This document shows, piece by piece, positions 58,794 to 64,000 of a stretch of DNA of 64,000 nt (the stretch's first letter is position 1; each line of letters begins with the position of its first letter). Both the position numbers and the translations under genes were made by a program. This DNA is from Streptomyces reniochalinae (GTDB lineage Bacteria > Actinomycetota > Actinomycetes > Streptomycetales > Streptomycetaceae), in assembly GCF_003323735.1 (NCBI RefSeq), contig NZ_QOIM01000017.1, positions 101,456 through 165,455 on the forward strand, written 5' to 3'. The notes beneath the pieces were generated by a model. That model was not told where the DNA came from. It searched no databases and saw nothing but the letters and a program-made list of their open reading frames with translations.

Positions 58794-59471
58794 TCACCTC
58801 GTGCGGGCGCTGGCCAGCACGTCCTCCACGTCGTGGACGCCCGCCCGGGAGCCGCCCGTGGCGATACCGAGGACGAAGGAGGTGCGGTCGCTGTCCACCG
58901 TGACGACGGTCATCAGCAGGTGGCCCGCGGGCCTTCCCCCGCGGGCCGGCAGCCGCAGCGCCACCGTGTGCGCCGGATGGCCGCTGACCTCGGTGGCCCG
59001 GGACCCGACGAGCTCCGCCGGGCGGCGAGGGAAGAAGAACTCCGCGTTCGACCCGGCCGCCGCCTCGGTGTAGGTCCCGAGGTCGGCTGTCGGCACCACC
59101 TGCCCGGACCGGCCGGTCAGGACGGTGCCGCCGCTCCCGCTGCCCGCCGTGGTGCGGGTGATCCGCGAGGAGAACGCATCCACGAGGTCCGCGTCCTCCC
59201 GGCGGTCGAGCCCCCAGCCAGGAGGGAGCGCGTAGGAGACACCGGCCCTGCTGTCGCTCACCCGGGGCCTGTCGGCCAGTGGGGCCTCGTCACGGGCGCG
59301 CAGCAGCCACCGGACCGTGACGCCGCCGCACACCAGCGTGAGCACCACCGCCACCGTGAGAGCCGCCCGCAGCCCGCGCCGCACCTGCCGCGGCGCGGGC
59401 GGAGGGGGAGGGGGAGCCGTGCCCGGACGGTGCGGCGGGTACGGCTGCCCGGACAGTGGTGGTGGCGTCAT
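58794..59471 (-). CDS. Membrane-anchored protein of unknown function
   Basis: The protein has 225 residues from ATG 59471 (MTPPPLSGQPYPPHRPG). A Pro-rich cytoplasmic N-terminus leads to a single membrane helix (about 35-57, LRAALTVAVVLTLVCGGVTV). An extracytoplasmic domain includes GVSYALPPGWGLDRREDADL and HLLMTVVTVDSDRTSFVLGI. This is a common Streptomyces layout similar to lipoprotein LpqN/PsbP-like folds, but I do not recognise a defined family. Confidence 0.7.
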   Translation of the reverse strand: MTPPPLSGQPYPPHRPGTAPPPPPPAPRQVRRGLRAALTVAVVLTLVCGGVTVRWLLRARDEAPLADRPRVSDSRAGVSYALPPGWGLDRREDADLVDAFSSRITRTTAGSGSGGTVLTGRSGQVVPTADLGTYTEAAAGSNAEFFFPRRPAELVGSRATEVSGHPAHTVALRLPARGGRPAGHLLMTVVTVDSDRTSFVLGIATGGSRAGVHDVEDVLASARTR

Positions 59472-59531
59472 GCGCTCAGCTTTCCCGTCCGCTCCCGGCC
59501 CTACCTGAGCGCGCGTACTCAGAGGGATCAC

Positions 59532-59693
59532 TCAGCCGACGCGGTGGCCCCGCCAGCCGAGGTCCGCGCTCCAGGTGGCGGCGGACATGTGGTCGGTGAA
59601 GTACCGGCCGAAGTCCGGTGCCGCGAGGATGCGTGCGCGTTCCGCCGCCGGAGTCGGACTCGTCGTCGGGGTCAGTGGGTAGTAAGAGGCCAC
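59532..59693 (-). CDS. 53-residue microprotein resembling the N-terminus of branched-chain aminotransferase
   Basis: GTG 59693 follows GAGGAG at 7 bases, a strong ribosome site. The peptide contains AAERARILAAPDFGRYFTDH, which strongly resembles the N-terminal segment of IlvE-type branched-chain amino acid aminotransferases (ILA-PGFGRYFTDHMV). It then diverges (MSAATWSADLGWRGHRVG) and stops, where IlvE would continue for 300 more residues. No remaining IlvE sequence follows. It could be a remnant or a stand-alone regulator or partner protein. It is directly upstream of the membrane-anchored protein gene, 60 bases away. Confidence 0.6.
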   Translation of the reverse strand: MASYYPLTPTTSPTPAAERARILAAPDFGRYFTDHMSAATWSADLGWRGHRVG

Positions 59694-59963
59694 GGCCAAC
59701 TCCTCACGCCGGTGCGGCGGTCGCGGTGGCCGGCCCGTGGAGCCTCGGCGTCCGGGCCGACCAGCAGCGCGCACTCGCCGCGGGCGACGTCCGACCTCGC
59801 GGAGACATGGACGAGCCCGAAGCGGCGCGGGGAACCGCGCGACGGACCACCCCCACTCGCGGACCGCGGCTGCCGGCAGTGGCACCCCTTCCCAGGACCC
59901 GCAGGGTGAGCCACCGCACCGCCGCGACGGCAGCTCGCCCTTGTCCGGTGAGAGCATGGCGGC

Positions 59964-61729
59964 GTGGACAGGCGGGCCGAGTCGTGGTTGCAGCTGCTGC
60001 TGGAGGACGCGGAGCCGACGGCGTACGAGGCGCTGCGGCAGCGGCGGCTGGCATCGGCCACCCAGGAGGCCGAACGCGAACGGATCGCCGCCGAGGCGCT
60101 GCGCGCCGAGCGGCTCCGCTCCCGGTTGCGCGAGCGCCGGCAGCGGGCACGGGAGCTGGCGGCGCTCGGCGATCTCGCGCTGCGCCTGACCGGCACGCAC
60201 GAACGCGGGGTGCTGCTCCAGGAGAGCGTCGCCCAGGCGCGGCGCCTGCTCGACGTGGACGTCGCCTACCTCGCGCTGACCGGTGCGGACGGGAGGATGA
60301 CCATCGAGGTGACCGACGGCTCCACAGGGCCACGCCTGCGCGGCATCGTGCTGGAGCCCAGCAGCGGGCTCGCCGGGCGCGTGGTGGAGGGCGGAGAGCC
60401 GGTGCAGAGCACGGACTACCTCGACGACGCCGGACTGACCCACGCGCCGGGCGTGGACGACGTGGCACGCGCCGAGCGGCTGCGCACCATCCTCGGCGCG
60501 CCCCTGCGCCTGCGCGGGGAGACGCTCGGCGTCCTGATGGTGGCCCAGCGCCGGGTGCGGTCCTTCACAGGGCAGGAGACGTCACTGCTGTCTTCGCTGG
60601 CCGCCTACGCCGCCGTCGCGATCGACAACGCCCGCCTCATCGAGCGGCTGCGCCACCACGTGACCACTGTCGACCGTGCGGTCGCCCTGCACGAGGACCT
60701 GCTGCGGGCCGCGCTGCGCGGCGGGGGAGTGGACGAGGCGGTCACCGGCCTCTCGCGGGTGGTCGGGGGCACCGTCCGTTTCGAGGACGAGGCGGGCCGC
60801 ACCGTGGCCGCGGCGCGGAACGGCTCAGCGGCGGTGCCCGACGACCGAGCGGGCCACTGCACCCGCACGGTGCCCGTCTCCTCCTCCGCCGTCCGCTTCG
60901 GCGCCCTGCGCGTCAGTACGCGCACACCGCTGGACGAGGACTCCCAACGGCTGCTGGAGCGGGCCGCCATGACGATCGCCCTGGTGGTCGCCGCCGAGCG
61001 GGCGGCCACCGACGCCGAACGCCGCTCCGCCGCCGAACTGCTCGAACAACTGGTCGCCGGTGAGGTCGAGGACACCTCCGCCTTCGAGCGCCGCGCCCGC
61101 GCAGGGGGCCTCGACGTGGCCCGGGGCCACACCGTGGCCGTCGCCGACCTCCACGGCGCGCCCGCCCTGGACCGGCTGGCGGCCCGCCACGGCGGGCTGA
61201 GCGGCGTGGTGCGCGGCCGTGCCGTCGGCATCCTGGAAACCCGCCCGACGAGCTGCGCGACCAGTTGACCGGCGCCACCGCAGGGCTCGGCGGCCCCGCC
61301 CACGGCGTCGCCGGGCTGGCCGCCGCCTACCGGGACGCCACCGCCTGCCTGACCGTCCTGCACGCACTCGACCGCGCCGACGTCCGCGCGGCACCCGCCG
61401 ACCTGGGCCCCTACCGCTACCTGCTCAGCGCCTCGGGCCGGGCCGACGCGCAGCGCTTCGTCCAGGCCACCATCGGCCCGCTCCTCGACCACGACGCGCG
61501 GCACCGTACCGACCTGACCGGCACCGCCGACACCTTCCTCACCCAGGGGCGCGGCCACACCGCCACCGCCGCCGCCCTCACCATCCACCCCAACACCCTC
61601 TACCAGCGTCTGGAGCGCATCGCCGAACGGCTCGGCGACACCTGGCGCCACGGCGACCGGGCCCTGGACGTCCACCTGGCGCTCCGGCTGCACCGCCTCG
61701 CCCGCACCCTGGGCGAACCACCCACCTGA
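59964..61729 (+). pseudogene. GAF/PucR-type regulator split by a frameshift
   Basis: The first frame (59964-61268) gives 434 residues: an N-terminal helical region, a GAF domain (about 75-225, LLDVDVAYLALTGADGRMTI, SSGLAGRVVEGGEPVQSTDY) and a central PucR-type region, ending RPTSCATS. The PucR C-terminal helix-turn-helix (HPNTLYQRLERIAERLGDTW) follows in another frame to 61729, and its sequence extends backward as PDELRDQLTGATAG before any start codon. One base lost, or two gained, near 61236-61245 would explain this. The second part could also start at TTG 61265, overlapping the first stop (TTGA). Either a real disruption or a sequencing error. Confidence 0.75.
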
Positions 61730-61755
61730 GCGGGCCCTTACCGGAGAAATCCCCC

Positions 61756-63195
61756 ATGGTCACCGGTCCCGCCACGGCACTAGCGTGCACCGGTGTGGAC
61801 ACCGCACTGGACGCGCTCGCCTCCGCACTGCCGGACAGCGCACTCGTGACCGACCCCGACGTCCTGGCCGCACTGGCAGCCGATGACGCGGAGTGGGCCC
61901 CCGCGGGAAAACCGCTGGCCGCACTCCGTGCGAGCACCACTGCTCAGGTACAGGCCGCCGTAGGTGTCTGCGCCGATCTGCGGATACCGGTCGTCACGCG
62001 GGGCGCGGGAACCGGCCTCTCCGGTGGGGCGAACGCCACCGACGGCTGCCTCGTGGTGGATCTGTCCCGGATGAACCGCATCCTCGAGATCGACGCGGAG
62101 AACCTGCTGGCCGTCGTCCAGCCCGGGGTGGTCAACAACGACCTCAAGGCCGCCGTCGCCGAGCACGGGCTGTGGTATCCGCCGGATCCGGCCAGCGCCC
62201 CCTGGTCCACCCTCGGCGGCAACGTCGCCACCAACGCGGGCGGCCTGTGCTGCCTCAAGTACGGTGTGACCCGCGACTACGTCCTGGGTCTCGAAGCCGT
62301 CATGGGCGGTCCGGCCGGCCCCTACGGCACCGCCGTGCGGTTCGGGCGCCGCACCGCCAAGGGCGTCAGCGGCTACGACCTGACCGGGCTGTTCACCGGA
62401 TCCGAAGGCACGTTCGGCGTCATCACCGAGATCACCCTGCGGCTGCGCCGGGCACCCACCGGCACCCCGCACACGGTGGTCGGCGCCTTCGACGACCTCG
62501 TCTTCGCCGGGGAGGCGGTGGCCCTGTGCACCCGCCGCGGGCTACAGCCCGCCGCGCTCGAACTCCTCGACCGCGCCTGCATGACGGCGGTCGAGGAGTG
62601 GAAGCACCTGGGCATCGAGGCGGACGCCGCCGCCCTGCTGCTGGCCCGGGTGGACTCCCCAGGACAGGCAGGGGAGGAGGAGGCCGCGGCAGTGGCCGCC
62701 GCGTTCACCGAGAGCGGCGCGCTGTGGGCGGAGCGCTCCACCGACCCCACCGAGGCGGAGGCGCTGTTCGAGGTGCGTCGGCTCGCCTATCCCGCGCTGG
62801 AGCGGCTCGGTCCCGTGCTCACCGAGGACGTCTGCGTGCCGCGCTCCGCCGTCCCCCAGATGCTCGCCCGCACCGAGGCCGCAGGCCGCCGGCACGGCGT
62901 GCGCATCGCCACCATCGCGCACGCGGGCGACGGCAACCTGCACCCGCTGCTGATCACCCCGCCCGGCGACGACGCGGCCCGCGAGGCCGCGCAGACCGCC
63001 TTTGAGGAACTGCTGTCCGAAGCCGTCGCGCTCGGCGGCACCGTCACCGGCGAACACGGCGTCGGCCTGCTCAAACGGGACGGCATGACGAGGGAACTGG
63101 GTCCCGGGGTCTGCGCTGTGCAGCACGCCGTCAAGGACGCGCTCGACCCCCTCGGCCTGTTCAACCCGGGAAAGGTCGTGGGCACCGCCCACTGA
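61756..63195 (+). CDS. FAD-linked oxidase, GlcD/D-lactate dehydrogenase type
   Basis: The protein has 479 residues from ATG 61756; GTG 61795 is an alternative. The FAD-binding PCMH domain shows VVTRGAGTGLSGGANATDG and LGGNVATNAGGLCCLKYGVT. The C-terminal substrate domain shows TIAHAGDGNLHPLLI and TVTGEHGVGLLKRDGM. The family oxidises 2-hydroxy acids such as glycolate or D-lactate. No iron-sulfur partner (GlcF) is present nearby. The split PucR-type gene upstream in the same direction may have been its regulator. Confidence 0.92.
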   Translation: MVTGPATALACTGVDTALDALASALPDSALVTDPDVLAALAADDAEWAPAGKPLAALRASTTAQVQAAVGVCADLRIPVVTRGAGTGLSGGANATDGCLVVDLSRMNRILEIDAENLLAVVQPGVVNNDLKAAVAEHGLWYPPDPASAPWSTLGGNVATNAGGLCCLKYGVTRDYVLGLEAVMGGPAGPYGTAVRFGRRTAKGVSGYDLTGLFTGSEGTFGVITEITLRLRRAPTGTPHTVVGAFDDLVFAGEAVALCTRRGLQPAALELLDRACMTAVEEWKHLGIEADAAALLLARVDSPGQAGEEEAAAVAAAFTESGALWAERSTDPTEAEALFEVRRLAYPALERLGPVLTEDVCVPRSAVPQMLARTEAAGRRHGVRIATIAHAGDGNLHPLLITPPGDDAAREAAQTAFEELLSEAVALGGTVTGEHGVGLLKRDGMTRELGPGVCAVQHAVKDALDPLGLFNPGKVVGTAH

Positions 63196-63258
63196 CGCAC
63201 CCGGGCGACCGGTACAGGGCCCGCCTGAGCACCACCCACGCGCCCCCGCCACCGGGAC

Positions 63259-63696
63259 TCACAGCGCCGTACCGTCCCGGCGGATCGGGCCCCACCTGCC
63301 CGGCTGGCTGGTGACGATCTCGTGCGCCTCCGCGATGACCTGATCGGCGATCCAGCCGAGCGGAGAGACGTCGCGCACCAACGGCTCGTTGTCAGGACCG
63401 CGCCCCAGCTCGTCCCCGGTCAGCACCCAGGCACGGGTGCGGGAGTCCCTGACCCGGGGCAGATGCGAGTAGTCGTACAGACGCCTGGCCACCCACACCC
63501 GCACCGGACGACCGGCCCACCAGTCCTCCACCGCGAGCGGGCTGGCCGACAGCCCCGGCATGGCGGCTCCCGTCAGATCGTCCATGCTGGAGCCGCTTCG
63601 CAGGTCCACCGCGGGACCGCGTGACCAGCGTACGAAGAGCCGACCGCGCCGGGTGACGAGATCGCTGAGGGCGTCCAGCGAAGCGAAGACCGGCAT
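63259..63696 (-). CDS. DUF6098 family protein
   Basis: The protein has 145 residues from ATG 63696 with GAGAGG six bases upstream. FASLDALSDLVTRRGRLFVR, WSRGPAVDLRSGSSMDDLTG, WVARRLYDYSHLPRVRDSRT and GRGPDNEPLVRDVSPLGWIA match an uncharacterised family widespread in Streptomyces. No catalytic motif is evident. Confidence 0.82.
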   Translation of the reverse strand: MPVFASLDALSDLVTRRGRLFVRWSRGPAVDLRSGSSMDDLTGAAMPGLSASPLAVEDWWAGRPVRVWVARRLYDYSHLPRVRDSRTRAWVLTGDELGRGPDNEPLVRDVSPLGWIADQVIAEAHEIVTSQPGRWGPIRRDGTAL

Positions 63697-63880
63697 GGAC
63701 CACCTCTCCGTCACCGTGTCCCTCCACTCCGCCGACGTCCACCACACCCACTCCCGCCCCGTCTCCGGCCCCCGAGAACGACCGCCCTGCGGCCGCCCCC
63801 GACTGACGGGGGCCGCCCGCGACTGACGGCGCCCGGGTTCCCCTCCCTCACCACCCGTAACGCGGCCTCGCTCATGCGGC

Positions 63881-63913
63881 GAGCGGGTGGGAGGGTGTTC
63901 CTCCCACCCGCTC
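63881..63913. terminator. Strong hairpin terminator
   Basis: GAGCGGGTGGGAGG (63881-63894) pairs perfectly with 63900-63913 around a 5-base loop; outer CATGCG/CGCATG flanks extend the stem. It lies 67 bases beyond the stop of the gene entering from the right edge. Confidence 0.8.
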
Positions 63914-63979
63914 GGGGTGTCGCATGCGTGGTGCGTGTGTGCTGGGTGTGGGGGGTGTTGTCGGCTGGGGGCCTTCTGC

Positions 63980-64000
63980 TCAGTAGGCGGAGTCGACGTT
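63980..64000 (-). CDS. C-terminal end of an unidentified gene
   Basis: The last six codons read NVDSAY followed by TGA at 63980-63982. The terminator immediately downstream supports a real gene end. Nothing more can be said about its product. Confidence 0.4.
   Translation of the reverse strand, partial: NVDSAY

Overview
The window is chromosomal DNA from a high-GC actinomycete, almost certainly a Streptomyces. Third codon positions are nearly all G or C, and many genes start with GTG or overlap by ATGA/GTGA. The lineage-typical families present include EshA-type encapsulin, DUF574 methyltransferases, SARP/BTAD regulators, Rv1733c-type membrane proteins, TerD, and DUF6643/DUF6098/DUF993 proteins. 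I see no tRNA, rRNA, CRISPR array, prophage or intact insertion sequence.

Layout. At 1-2.5 kb are the N-terminal part of a beta-helix/AAA+ protein and a small membrane protein. At 3.0-5.9 kb two tandem family 2B encapsulin shell genes stand alone, with no cargo enzyme beside them. At 6-12 kb are phosphoketolase, a GAF regulator with a TTA codon, an aldehyde dehydrogenase and a DUF779 partner, with a 14-bp palindrome before the dehydrogenase. At 12-18.8 kb is a mosaic: a Pro/Gln-rich protein, a two-domain TerD protein, an HpnB-like glycosyltransferase, a racemase, a membrane protein, a methyltransferase and a Nudix hydrolase. At 19.4-25.2 kb is a purine catabolism block: guanine deaminase and xdhABC, the latter behind a strong promoter and a 25-codon leader ORF.

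The most exciting locus is at 25.2-29.4 kb. An 18-bp gene on the minus strand (28290-28307) encodes only Met-Arg-Tyr-Ile-His. It has a good ribosome binding site and lies just upstream of a cytochrome P450 gene. This matches the minimal biarylitide-type RiPP architecture (precursor motif M-x-Y-x-H plus a crosslinking P450). A perfect 14-bp hairpin separates precursor and P450. A 24-bp perfect palindrome lies between the precursor and a divergent winged-helix regulator whose gene carries a TTA (bldA-dependent) leucine codon. A secreted M28 aminopeptidase follows the P450 on the same strand.

At 29.5-34.2 kb are a PTS-type dihydroxyacetone kinase operon (dhaK, dhaL, dhaM), an adenine/adenosine deaminase and an Asp-nucleophile alpha/beta hydrolase. 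At 34.4-40.4 kb are a BTAD regulator, an NB-ARC-like protein with a degenerate Walker A motif, and a convergent glycosyltransferase-like gene. That last gene is interrupted by ten perfect copies of a 7-bp repeat that put its two halves out of frame, the arrangement expected of a phase-variable gene. At 40.7-47.1 kb are a BlaI/M56 pair with its operator, a repeat-tailed membrane protein, a GlsB-type protein, and an ArsR regulator overlapping a P-type ATPase. At 47.3-52 kb a LacI regulator diverges from a three-gene catabolic operon (oxidoreductase, DUF993, sugar isomerase), with LacI-like operators between. The remainder holds methyltransferase, DUF3626, F420-type oxidoreductase, HD, class V aminotransferase, SpoIIE phosphatase, a free-standing 53-residue aminotransferase-like microprotein, a frameshifted GAF/PucR regulator, a GlcD-type oxidase and a DUF6098 protein. 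The right edge holds the last six codons of another gene behind a strong terminator.
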